DNA of 64,000 bases from Chroococcus sp. FPU101 (GTDB taxonomy: Bacteria; Cyanobacteriota; Cyanobacteriia; Cyanobacteriales; Microcystaceae): NCBI RefSeq assembly GCF_017312365.1, contig NZ_BLJI01000022.1, positions 1 through 64,000 on the forward strand, read 5' to 3'. Below the pieces are notes generated by a model. It saw only the letters and a list, made by a program, of their open reading frames with translations, was not told where the DNA came from and did no database searches. Below are positions 56,866 to 64,000 of the stretch, piece after piece; position 1 is the first letter of the stretch; each line of letters starts with the position of its first letter. The position numbers were made by a program, and so were the translations under genes.

Positions 56866-58335
56866 ATGGCTTATACTGTGTTCGACAAATCTAATCGCCC
56901 TCTAATATGGATCAGTGGAGTGGTCGCAACTGGTTTAACTGTGCTAGGTGTCATGACTTATCGCATGGTACAGACTCCTTCGCCCTTAGTCGAGTTAGAA
57001 AAAATGACAGTTCTAGCGCAACGACAAACTATAGCCGTCGAAATTGAAGCAAGCGGCAAAGTTCAACCCATTCAGAGTGTCAATATTAGCCCGAAAAATC
57101 CAGGCGTATTAAAAAGATTGTTAGTAGAACAGGGAATGCAGGTCAAACAGGGGCAAACCCTAGCCGTTATGGATAATCTAGAAGTTTATGCCCAAGGAAT
57201 TCAAGCCGAAGCTAAATTTAAAGAAGCCTTAGCAAATCTTGAAGCAGGAAAACGCAGAATTCCCGAAGAAATTCGTCAGTATCAAACCCGTTTAGTTCAA
57301 GCACAAGCCCGTTTTAAAGAAATTGAATCTCAATTTCAACAAGCGCAACAAAGAATACCTAAAGATGTTGATCAAGCAAACGCTCAAGTTCAAGGCGCAC
57401 AGTCTCGTTTTCGCCTAGCCGAAAATCGGGTCAAACGCAATGAGGCACTTGTGAAAGAGGGAGCAATTTCACAAGATCAGTTTGATGAGGTTCTCAATGA
57501 GTATCTTAATGCTAGAGCCAATTTAGATGAGGCGGTACAGCGTCTAGCACAAGTCAGTAATACAGCCTCCCCCGAAGTCGAAGGAATTAAACAACAAGGA
57601 ATAGAAGCCCAAGCAGCGATCGCAGAAGCTAGGTTTGCTCTCGATGAACGGACGAAAACTCAAGCTACTGAAATTGCTCAACTAGAACAAGCCGCCGCCG
57701 CCGCCCGTGCCGAACTAGAACGCATTAAAATTCAATACCGCGATACCGTGATTACTGCACCCTTTGACGGTGTAGTGACCCAAAAATACGCCACAGAAGG
57801 AGCATTTGTCACCCCAACCACTGCCGCATCTGAAACCGCTTCGGCAACCTCTAGTTCAATAATTGCCTTAGCCAGAGGATTAGAAGTCGTGGCAAAAGTT
57901 CCTGAAGTTGATATTAGTTTACTTCGGATCAAACAACCTGTAAAAATTGTGGCCGATGCCTATCCCGATCAGGTTTTTCAAGGCCAAGTCATTCGCATTG
58001 CACCAGAAGCAATTGTTGAAGAAAATGTGACCTCTTTTGAAGTAACCATTGGTTTAGTATCAGGTCTAGATAAGCTGTTATCGAGAATGAATGTCGATGT
58101 GACCTTTATTGGTCAACAAATCCCTGATGCGCTCGTTGTACCCACTGTTGCTATTGTGACTCAAGAAGGACAAACGGGTGTCATGATTCCAAATGAAGAA
58201 AAAAAACCTGAATTTAAACCCGTAACTGTCGGTTTGGTTTTAGATGATAAAACACAAATCTTATCAGGTGTCAACCCAGGGGAAAGAGTATTTGTTGATC
58301 TGCCAGAAGATAAAAATCAAGATAAAGAGAAATAG
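56866..58335 (+). CDS. HlyD-family periplasmic adaptor (MacA/DevB-like)
   Basis: A 489-residue membrane-fusion protein. It has one N-terminal membrane helix (LIWISGVVATGLTVLGVMTY), a split biotinyl-lipoyl domain (SGKVQPIQSVNISPKNPGVL and YRDTVITAPFDGVVTQKYAT), a long alpha-hairpin coiled coil (about residues 120-290, rich in Gln, Ala and Arg) and beta-barrel domains (VAKVPEVDISLLR). It joins an inner-membrane exporter to an outer-membrane channel. The next gene is a MacB/DevC-type permease seven bases away, so together they form part of a tripartite ABC exporter. DevBCA-type exporters move glycolipids or proteins. The substrate here is unknown. Confidence 0.88.
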   Translation: MAYTVFDKSNRPLIWISGVVATGLTVLGVMTYRMVQTPSPLVELEKMTVLAQRQTIAVEIEASGKVQPIQSVNISPKNPGVLKRLLVEQGMQVKQGQTLAVMDNLEVYAQGIQAEAKFKEALANLEAGKRRIPEEIRQYQTRLVQAQARFKEIESQFQQAQQRIPKDVDQANAQVQGAQSRFRLAENRVKRNEALVKEGAISQDQFDEVLNEYLNARANLDEAVQRLAQVSNTASPEVEGIKQQGIEAQAAIAEARFALDERTKTQATEIAQLEQAAAAARAELERIKIQYRDTVITAPFDGVVTQKYATEGAFVTPTTAASETASATSSSIIALARGLEVVAKVPEVDISLLRIKQPVKIVADAYPDQVFQGQVIRIAPEAIVEENVTSFEVTIGLVSGLDKLLSRMNVDVTFIGQQIPDALVVPTVAIVTQEGQTGVMIPNEEKKPEFKPVTVGLVLDDKTQILSGVNPGERVFVDLPEDKNQDKEK

Positions 58336-58342
58336 GTTTAAC

Positions 58343-59560
58343 ATGGACTTATTAGAAAGTTGTAAAATGGCGATCGCAACTTTAACCGCGAATAAAATGC
58401 GGAGTGGATTGACCATGTTGGGGATTATTATTGGTAATGCTTCTGTAATTGCGATGATTGGCATTGGTCAAGGCGCACAACAGTTAGCCTCTAAAGAATT
58501 TCAAAATTTATCACCTAATACATTATTTGTCGTTCCAGGCTCACGAGAAGCGAGAAATGCTACCTTTGATCTCCCCAAAACCCTCGTTTTAGAAGATGCT
58601 AAAGCCATTGCTAAACAAGTTTCCAGTGTCATTGCCGTTGCACCTGAAATTAACCGCCGCGAATTAATTTCCTATCGCAATAAAACAACAGCAACCCAAG
58701 TGACTGGCGTTACACCCGATCATATGATTGTTCGTAGTTTTGAAGTTAATCAAGGTCGATTTATTAATTCTATTGATCTTGAGCGTAATAAAAGAGTGGT
58801 TGCTTTAGGCTCAGAAATAGCAAATCGCTTTTTTAAAGGACAAAATCCCATTGGCCAACAAATACGCATCAAAAATATTAGTTTTGAAATCATAGGTGTG
58901 ATGGCGGAAAAGGGCTCGATGTTAGGCACAAATCAAGATGATTCTGTGTTTATCCCCCTAACCACAATGGCTTATCAATTAGTCGGTAAAACTTCACCCT
59001 ATGGAATAGAATTAACTTGGATTAATGTAGCAATAAAAAATGAAGAAACTATACGGGCAGCAAAGTTTCAAATTGAAAATTTATTAAGATTGCGTCATAA
59101 AATTGTTGATGAAGATGATTTTGGTGTAGAAAGTCCGAAACAACTTTTAGAGATTTTTTATAAGATTACTAATGGACTAACGATTATGTTAGCTTCAATT
59201 GCTGGCATTTCTCTATTAGTCGGTGGCATTGGTGTGATGAATATTATGTTAGTTTCAGTGGCTGAACGAACTCAAGAAATCGGTTTAAGAAAAGCCATAG
59301 GAGCAAAAGAACAAGATATTTTAGCTCAGTTTTTGATTGAGGCAGTGATTGTCTCGGCGGCGGGTGGTATGATCGGAATTGTCTTGGGTGTTGGTAGTGT
59401 TTATCTGATTGGTGCAGTTTCTCCTTTATCGGCTACCATTTCCCCCTATGCTATTGTCTTAGCCCTTGGTGTTTCGAGTAGTATTGGTTTGTTTTTTGGC
59501 GTAATTCCCGCACAACGCGCCGCGAAATTAGATCCCATTGTGGCACTTAGGAGTATTTAA
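58343..59560 (+). CDS. MacB/DevC-type ABC transporter permease
   Basis: A 405-residue permease. The first membrane helix (MRSGLTMLGIIIGNASVIAM) precedes a periplasmic MacB core domain (residues about 45-270), and three helices form the FtsX domain (LASIAGISLLVGGIGVMNIM, then QEIGLRKAIGAKEQDI and two further segments). The start is ATG 58343, seven bases after the HlyD gene; an earlier in-frame ATG at 58244 lies inside that gene. No ATP-binding subunit adjoins it, in contrast to devBCA and macAB, so the ATPase must be encoded elsewhere. Confidence 0.88.
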   Translation: MDLLESCKMAIATLTANKMRSGLTMLGIIIGNASVIAMIGIGQGAQQLASKEFQNLSPNTLFVVPGSREARNATFDLPKTLVLEDAKAIAKQVSSVIAVAPEINRRELISYRNKTTATQVTGVTPDHMIVRSFEVNQGRFINSIDLERNKRVVALGSEIANRFFKGQNPIGQQIRIKNISFEIIGVMAEKGSMLGTNQDDSVFIPLTTMAYQLVGKTSPYGIELTWINVAIKNEETIRAAKFQIENLLRLRHKIVDEDDFGVESPKQLLEIFYKITNGLTIMLASIAGISLLVGGIGVMNIMLVSVAERTQEIGLRKAIGAKEQDILAQFLIEAVIVSAAGGMIGIVLGVGSVYLIGAVSPLSATISPYAIVLALGVSSSIGLFFGVIPAQRAAKLDPIVALRSI

Positions 59561-59658
59561 TGTGGGTCATATTTAAAGCTGGCTGTCATGAATGTCTCAA
59601 CGATCGTTTATCCTAGAAGAAGAGATAAATTTACATAACTTTACATATTCTTTCCTCT

Positions 59659-60525
59659 ATGGATTGTATTATTAACCGTCGAGCGCAGTTTTCTGCAAGT
59701 CATCGATATTGGTTACCTGAACTTGGCGAAGCCGAAAATCAAAGACTTTTTGGGGCGGGTAGTCGATTTCCAGGGCATGGACACAATTATGTTTTATATG
59801 TGTCGATCGCAGGTAACTTAGATCAATATGGCATGGTGGAAAATCTTTCCTATGTCAAGCAAGTGATCAAAAAAGAAATTACTAGCCAACTTGATTATGC
59901 TTATTTAAACGATGTTTGGCCAGAATTTAGCGAAACTCTACCTAGTACCGAAAATATTGCACGGGTGATTTGGCAAAAGTTAGCCCCTCATTTACCCATT
60001 GTTAACATACAACTATTTGAACATCCTGAACTTTGGGCAGATTATCAAGGAAATAATATGGAAGCATCTTTAACAGTTAAAACGCATTTTAGTGCCGCAC
60101 ATCGTCTCGCTTTACCTGAATTGAGTTTAGAAGAAAATACAGAAATTTATGGTAAATGTGCGAGAACAAATGGTCATGGTCACAATTATCATTTAGAAGT
60201 ATCTGTTGTTGGAGAAATTGACTCGCGTACAGGGATGATTGTTGATTTAGGTGATTTACTAAAAATTATTGATGAATATGTCGTTGAACCTTTTGATCAT
60301 ACTTTCCTCAATAAAGATGTCCCTTATTTTGCTCAAACGGTTCCAACGGCTGAAAATATTGCTTTCTATATTGCTCAATTACTTCAAGAACCGATTAGAA
60401 AAATTGGTGCAGAATTAGACAAAATTAAACTGATTGAAAGTCCAAATAATTCTTGTGAAATTTTTTGCCGTAAACCGATAGTACAAACTAATCACACGGT
60501 AAAAGAAGCGGTTTTAGCAAGATAG
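59659..60525 (+). CDS. tandem 6-pyruvoyl-tetrahydropterin-synthase/QueD-type protein
   Basis: A 288-residue protein with two PTPS/QueD domains in a row (residues about 1-130 and 135-275). The second has a full zinc and catalytic set: FSAAHRLALPEL, CARTNGHGHNYHLEV with the catalytic Cys, and GMIVDLGDLLK. The first keeps the zinc His residues (FSASHRYWLPEL and FPGHGHNYVLYV), but the Cys position is Ser (GSRFPGHGH). So one half is probably structural or regulatory. Such enzymes make 6-carboxy-tetrahydropterin for queuosine or tetrahydropterins, which cyanobacteria also glycosylate. Which product applies here is not settled. Confidence 0.85.
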   Translation: MDCIINRRAQFSASHRYWLPELGEAENQRLFGAGSRFPGHGHNYVLYVSIAGNLDQYGMVENLSYVKQVIKKEITSQLDYAYLNDVWPEFSETLPSTENIARVIWQKLAPHLPIVNIQLFEHPELWADYQGNNMEASLTVKTHFSAAHRLALPELSLEENTEIYGKCARTNGHGHNYHLEVSVVGEIDSRTGMIVDLGDLLKIIDEYVVEPFDHTFLNKDVPYFAQTVPTAENIAFYIAQLLQEPIRKIGAELDKIKLIESPNNSCEIFCRKPIVQTNHTVKEAVLAR

Positions 60526-60536
60526 AATTCTGTGTT

Positions 60537-60570
60537 GTAGGGTTTGGCGACCAAACCCCTACATTTTTTT
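60537..60570. terminator. terminator containing palindromic element copy 2
   Basis: GTAGGGTTTGG (60537-60547) pairs with CCAAACCCCTAC (60551-60562, one bulged C) around loop CGA, followed by ATTTTTTT. The central 19 bases are identical to those at 31530-31548. It lies between the convergent QueD-type and PII-like genes and terminates the former. Confidence 0.75.
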
Positions 60571-60573
60571 CAA

Positions 60574-60888
60574 TTAATGACGAACCCATTTTGCATCGGT
60601 GATTAAACAAACTCCGCCTACTTTTTTTAGAATTGGATTGATTTTTTCAACTAGGTTACCGAGTTGGTCATCATTGGTACAAACCGTCATCACATAACTA
60701 CCATTAAAAACACAACCAATATCTGAACAGGATATACCGCGATCGCCTTTTCCTGCTGTATCTTCAATTACCGTATAACCAGAAACTTGAACCTCATCTA
60801 AAATCATTAGCGTTTTTTCAAGATGAGAATGACTGACAATGATTTCGACTCTTTTAACATTTTCAAAAAGATTAAGAACATCACTCAT
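60574..60888 (-). CDS. PII-like regulator of the adjacent bicarbonate transporter
   Basis: A 104-residue PII-fold protein (VKRVEIIVSHSHLEKTLMIL, then VSGYTVIEDTAGKGDRG and a final VCLITDAKWVRH strand). It lies one base after an SBT-family transporter gene, the arrangement of sbtA-sbtB, in which SbtB binds adenine nucleotides and gates bicarbonate uptake. The GKGDRG loop corresponds to the nucleotide-binding T-loop base. It lacks the C-terminal CGPEGC redox loop of Synechocystis SbtB as I recall it, and carries Cys residues elsewhere (SCSDIGCVF). A distinct SbtB-like clade is likely. Confidence 0.82.
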   Translation of the reverse strand: MSDVLNLFENVKRVEIIVSHSHLEKTLMILDEVQVSGYTVIEDTAGKGDRGISCSDIGCVFNGSYVMTVCTNDDQLGNLVEKINPILKKVGGVCLITDAKWVRH

Positions 60889-60889
60889 T

Positions 60890-61870
60890 TTAGACTCCTA
60901 CACCCATCAGTTTAATAATTTCTAAGTAAAGTGGAATGCCAATAATAATGTTAAAAGGAAATGTTAAAGCTAAAGCCATTGAAACATAAAGACTTGGATT
61001 CGCTTCAGGAATCGTTAAGCGCATGGCCGCAGGGACAGCAATATAAGATGCACTTGCACATAATACAGCAAATAATAGAGCATTTCCGACGGTAAAACCT
61101 AAAGCTTTTGCTAAGAGAATACCTACAAACGCATTTAAAATAGGAATTAGTATGGAAAATCCGACTAAAAAAGAACCTGTTTTTTGTAAATCTTTAATTC
61201 TTCTAGCAGCAAGTAATCCCATATCGAGGAGAAAAAAGGTTAATACACCATAAAAAATACCTTGAGTAAAAGGTTCTAATTTTTCCCATCCTTTCGCACC
61301 TGTCAGCATTCCAATAATTAAACTTCCCACTAACAGGAAAACAGAACCATTCAAGAAGGCTTCATGTAAAACTTTAGACCAAGAAAACTCAACCTCGCTA
61401 TCTTTTTTAGCGGCAAAAACTCTAATCAAAATCAGTCCAACAATAATAGCGGGTGATTCCATTAAAGCAAGTGCTGCCACCATATGACCCCCATAGGGAA
61501 TCTGTATCTTTTCGAGAAAAGAACTCGCCGTAATAAATGTTACTGCACTAATTGAACCATAAGCCGCCGCGATCGCCGCAGCATTATAATCATCTAACTT
61601 AAATCTTAGAATAAAAAATGTGTAGATTGGAACTAGACAAGCCATTAAAATCGCTGCTAATAATGACAGGACAACTTCAGTAGTTAACCCACTTTTAGCC
61701 AGTTCGTAACCACCCTTAAAACCAATCGCTAAAAGTAAATAAAGTGAAAATAATTTTGGTAAGGGTTGAGGGATTTCTAAATCAGATTTCACAAAAACTG
61801 CTATCATTCCCAAAAAGAAAAAGAGAACAGGCGGATTAAAAATATTGAATAAGATCAGACTTCCATCCAT
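60890..61870 (-). CDS. SBT-family sodium-dependent bicarbonate transporter-like permease
   Basis: A 326-residue membrane protein with about ten helices in two inverted halves. The first includes LYLLLAIGFKGGYELAKSGL and AAAYGSISAVTFITASSF; the second LTFFLLDMGLLAARRIKDL and AVLCASASYIAVPAAMRLTI with PEANPSLYVSMAL. These are the conserved Ser-rich crossover segments of the Sbt_1 family. It is shorter than Synechocystis SbtA (374 residues), mainly because the central hydrophilic loop is small. With the PII-like gene one base downstream it forms an sbtAB-type operon for inorganic-carbon uptake. Bicarbonate as substrate is inferred from the family. Confidence 0.85.
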   Translation of the reverse strand: MDGSLILFNIFNPPVLFFFLGMIAVFVKSDLEIPQPLPKLFSLYLLLAIGFKGGYELAKSGLTTEVVLSLLAAILMACLVPIYTFFILRFKLDDYNAAAIAAAYGSISAVTFITASSFLEKIQIPYGGHMVAALALMESPAIIVGLILIRVFAAKKDSEVEFSWSKVLHEAFLNGSVFLLVGSLIIGMLTGAKGWEKLEPFTQGIFYGVLTFFLLDMGLLAARRIKDLQKTGSFLVGFSILIPILNAFVGILLAKALGFTVGNALLFAVLCASASYIAVPAAMRLTIPEANPSLYVSMALALTFPFNIIIGIPLYLEIIKLMGVGV

Positions 61871-62053
61871 AAGTTATTAAGATATATTAAGTCTTGGTTA
61901 ACGATGTATAAAATACTATACACGCTTAGTCGTCTCATTCAAGAAAATGTATTGATATTTTTAGATGACTATCATTTTAAAATTAATGACTTAAAGACTT
62001 TAAAAGCGCAAACATTTTATACTCTAAGTGATTGACTCCAAACTACAATCTAT

Positions 62054-63214
62054 ATGAGTACAAATATTCGCCCTAGCTTATCTAAAGTTGCTTTACTTTT
62101 CTTAAAAATTGGGGTCATTGGTTTTGGTGGCCCTGCGGCACATATTGCACTGATGGAAGATGAAGTGGTTAACCGTCGTCGCTGGATGTCTAGAGAAGAT
62201 TTTCTGGATGTAGTGGGGGCGACTAATCTGATTCCTGGCCCGAATTCAACCGAAATGGCGATTCATATTGGCTATATTCTATCAGGCTTACCTGGTTTAA
62301 TTCTAGCTGGCTCCTGCTTTATCATTCCTGCCGTGATCACGACTGCTTTCCTAGCCTGGGTTTATCAGTCTTTTGGGACTCTACCCGAATTTTACTCCTT
62401 GTTTTATGGCATTAAAGCGGTTGTTTTAGCGGTAATTTTTAATGCACTTTGGAAACTGGGACAAAAAGCCATAAAAAATCGCCAGTTATTAATGATTGCT
62501 TTAGGTGTCATTGCCTTACAGTTAGTCGGAGTGAATGAAATTGCCGCATTACTCATCGGTGGTCTCGTGGGAATGCTGATTTTAACGCTACTCAATAAAT
62601 CTATTTCAGCCATGATTTTAGGAGGATTTGGAGTAAGTTTAGTTGCACAAAATTCAGTAACGACCAGTCCTGTAGTAACTCCGAGTTTATGGCAATTGGG
62701 TTTATTTTTCCTCAAAGTGGGAAGTGTTTTATTCGGAAGTGGTTATGTGTTAATCGCTTTTATTGAAGGAGAATTAGTTAATCAATATCACTGGTTAACT
62801 CAACAACAATTATTAGATGCGGTGGCTATCGGACAGTTTACACCAGGGCCAGTTTCTTCCACAGCCACATTTATCGGCTATCTTATTTTAGGAATACCAG
62901 GGGCAATTGTCGCTACGATCGCAATTTTTCTACCTTCTTTTTTCTTTGTACTAGCCTTAAATCCGTTTATTCCGAAAATGCGTCAATCTAAATGGGCGAG
63001 TGCTTTTTTAGATGCGGTTAATGCGAGTGCCGTCGCCTTAATGGTATTCGTTCTCTTAAAATTAGTACAACAAACACTGTTACAACCGTTTGATATCTGG
63101 GCAACTCTCATGGCAATCGTGGCGGTTGTCCTATTGTTACGTTTCAAAATTAACACAACTTGGTTAATCATCGGTGGTGCGATAGTCGGTTGGCTACTTC
63201 AAACAGTTATTTAA
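62054..63214 (+). CDS. chrA: chromate transporter
   Basis: A 386-residue CHR-family membrane protein with two homologous halves. Each begins with the CHR motif: FLKIGVIGFGGPAAHIALME near residue 12 and FLKVGSVLFGSGYVLIAFIE near residue 220. Each also has a conserved PGP segment (NLIPGPNSTEMAIHIGY; QFTPGPVSSTATFIGYL). Long-chain ChrA proteins export chromate by an anion-exchange mechanism. Many cyanobacterial copies are annotated only by similarity and may carry other oxyanions such as sulfate. It is not in an operon with the neighbouring genes. Confidence 0.92.
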   Translation: MSTNIRPSLSKVALLFLKIGVIGFGGPAAHIALMEDEVVNRRRWMSREDFLDVVGATNLIPGPNSTEMAIHIGYILSGLPGLILAGSCFIIPAVITTAFLAWVYQSFGTLPEFYSLFYGIKAVVLAVIFNALWKLGQKAIKNRQLLMIALGVIALQLVGVNEIAALLIGGLVGMLILTLLNKSISAMILGGFGVSLVAQNSVTTSPVVTPSLWQLGLFFLKVGSVLFGSGYVLIAFIEGELVNQYHWLTQQQLLDAVAIGQFTPGPVSSTATFIGYLILGIPGAIVATIAIFLPSFFFVLALNPFIPKMRQSKWASAFLDAVNASAVALMVFVLLKLVQQTLLQPFDIWATLMAIVAVVLLLRFKINTTWLIIGGAIVGWLLQTVI

Positions 63215-63262
63215 AATCCGAAATATTTAAGGTGAATAAAAACTGTAGAAGATAGATCAAGC

Positions 63263-63290
63263 TTTACAGGATCACTAATCGGGATACAAT
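63263..63290 (+). promoter_or_regulatory. candidate promoter of the ParA gene
   Basis: TTTACA (63263-63268), 16-base spacer, TACAAT (63285-63290), 43 bases before the ATG at 63333. Good fit to the sigma-70-type consensus. Confidence 0.45.
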
Positions 63291-63332
63291 GAAAAACTAA
63301 CAATCAAACCAGGGAAAAATATCATCCCAACG

Positions 63333-64000
63333 ATGAAAACCAAAAAAGCATCCACAAAAACGTTAGGAAAGTCTCCAAAAATTGTCGCAGTGGTTAACGG
63401 TAAAGGGGGAGTCGGCAAAACAACAACATCCGTTAATCTAGCGGCAATTTGGGGCGAAAAACAAGAAGTCTTATTAGTGGATGCTGACCCCCAAGGTTCT
63501 GCGACATGGTGGGTAGAACGTAGCGAGACGGGGATGGATTTTGATTTAACAAAAGAAATCAATACCCAATTACTTTCCGACTTACGCAAGGTTAAAGAAT
63601 ATGAGTTAGTGGTTATTGATACTCCTCCTGCTTTGCATTCTGAGGTTTTTCAAACGGTAATTCAATCATCGGATTATTTGGTTTTACCGACTCCACCTGC
63701 ACCGATGGATTTGACGGCTCTCATTGAAACGGTACAATCGGCTGTAATGCCTCTAAAAATCCCTTACCGCGTTTTACTGACAAAAGTCGATTCTCGGAGT
63801 CTTAAAGAAACTTTAGAGGCTCAAAATACACTTTTAGAATTAGGTATCCCTGCTTGTCATGCGTTTATTCGTTCTTATAAAGCCCATGAAAAAGCAGTTT
63901 TAGACGGTTTACCGATTAAAGAATGGCGCGGTAAAAATGCCACTGAAGCCGCCGCCGATTATCGTCGTGTTGCTGAAGAATTAGAAAGAGACTGGAAATC
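63333..64000 (+). CDS. ParA-family ATPase, cut off by the window edge
   Basis: The frame is open from ATG 63333 to the end of the window (222 codons and two bases). It begins with a Lys/Thr-rich tail, then the deviant Walker [18 protein letters not shown] near residue 23 with its signature Lys, Walker A' [12 protein letters not shown], and Walker [10 protein letters not shown]. The rest is the usual ParA/MinD-like fold ([26 protein letters not shown]). ParA ATPases position DNA, carboxysomes or other cargo along the nucleoid. The partner gene would lie downstream, outside the window, so the cargo cannot be named. Confidence 0.85.
   Translation, partial: MKTKKASTKTLGKSPKIVAVVNGKGGVGKTTTSVNLAAIWGEKQEVLLVDADPQGSATWWVERSETGMDFDLTKEINTQLLSDLRKVKEYELVVIDTPPALHSEVFQTVIQSSDYLVLPTPPAPMDLTALIETVQSAVMPLKIPYRVLLTKVDSRSLKETLEAQNTLLELGIPACHAFIRSYKAHEKAVLDGLPIKEWRGKNATEAAADYRRVAEELERDWK

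Noticed and set aside
58244-58342. Upstream ATG extending the MacB-type permease by 33 residues
   Set aside because: The extension lies within the HlyD coding region in another frame and is Lys/Ile-rich, unlike the family start at MDLLESCKM.

Overview
The window is chromosomal DNA from a cyanobacterium. It is AT-rich and carries many GCGATCGC (HIP1) octamers. It also holds lineage-specific genes: ycf34, a DUF3067 gene, the crtO ketolase, the coaT/coaR cobalt pair, a flv4-sll0218-flv2 flavodiiron operon and a bicarbonate transporter with a PII-like partner. Gene content resembles a unicellular beta-cyanobacterium such as a Synechocystis, Cyanothece or Geminocystis relative. The species cannot be fixed from the sequence alone.

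Layout. From 1 to 1.4 kb: a cut-off Uma2 nuclease gene, a UPF0175/DUF3368 toxin-antitoxin pair and a 26-codon remnant of a second Uma2 gene. From 1.4 to 7.7 kb: housekeeping genes (cca, ycf34, DUF3067, tatC, pyrG), a second Uma2 gene and a candidate small RNA with a strong terminator. From 7.7 to 10.9 kb: the cobalt exporter coaT, its divergent regulator coaR and tRNA-Ala(UGC), whose 3' end overlaps the coaR stop. From 10.9 to 25.8 kb: trhO, DUF2993, an SDR-crtO pair, a PacL-type P-ATPase, rnc, the RNase P RNA gene rnpB, corA, a fatty acyl-AMP ligase and a membrane GTPase. From 26 to 31.5 kb: the flv4 / PsiE-like / flv2 operon, which protects photosystem II by electron diversion, followed by glcF for photorespiration.

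From 31.6 to 59.6 kb lies a large cell-surface and secretion region. It holds a TPR protein, a DUF928 gene that looks frameshifted, a CHASE2 sensor kinase, two tandem PPC-repeat proteins, a parvulin, two very small proteins, a NarL-type response regulator and an exported CHAT protease-like protein. These are followed by three filamentous-haemagglutinin-type TpsA exoproteins sharing one TpsB pore, then a HlyD adaptor and a MacB-type permease with no ATPase next to them. The sensor and regulator flank the PPC genes and adjoin the CHAT and TpsA genes, which suggests a regulated surface-adhesin programme.

From 59.6 to 64 kb: a double-domain 6-pyruvoyl-tetrahydropterin-synthase-like protein, a PII-like regulator with its SBT-family bicarbonate transporter, a chromate transporter and the start of a ParA ATPase that runs off the end.

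The observations I rate highest are the CHASE2/NarL/CHAT/TPS region as a possible single system, the shared two-part upstream motif (26-nt fixed spacing) of the two PPC genes and an 82-residue orphan protein, the overlap of rnc with a 16-bp extension of the RNase P RNA P1 helix, and the candidate small RNA near 5.2 kb.
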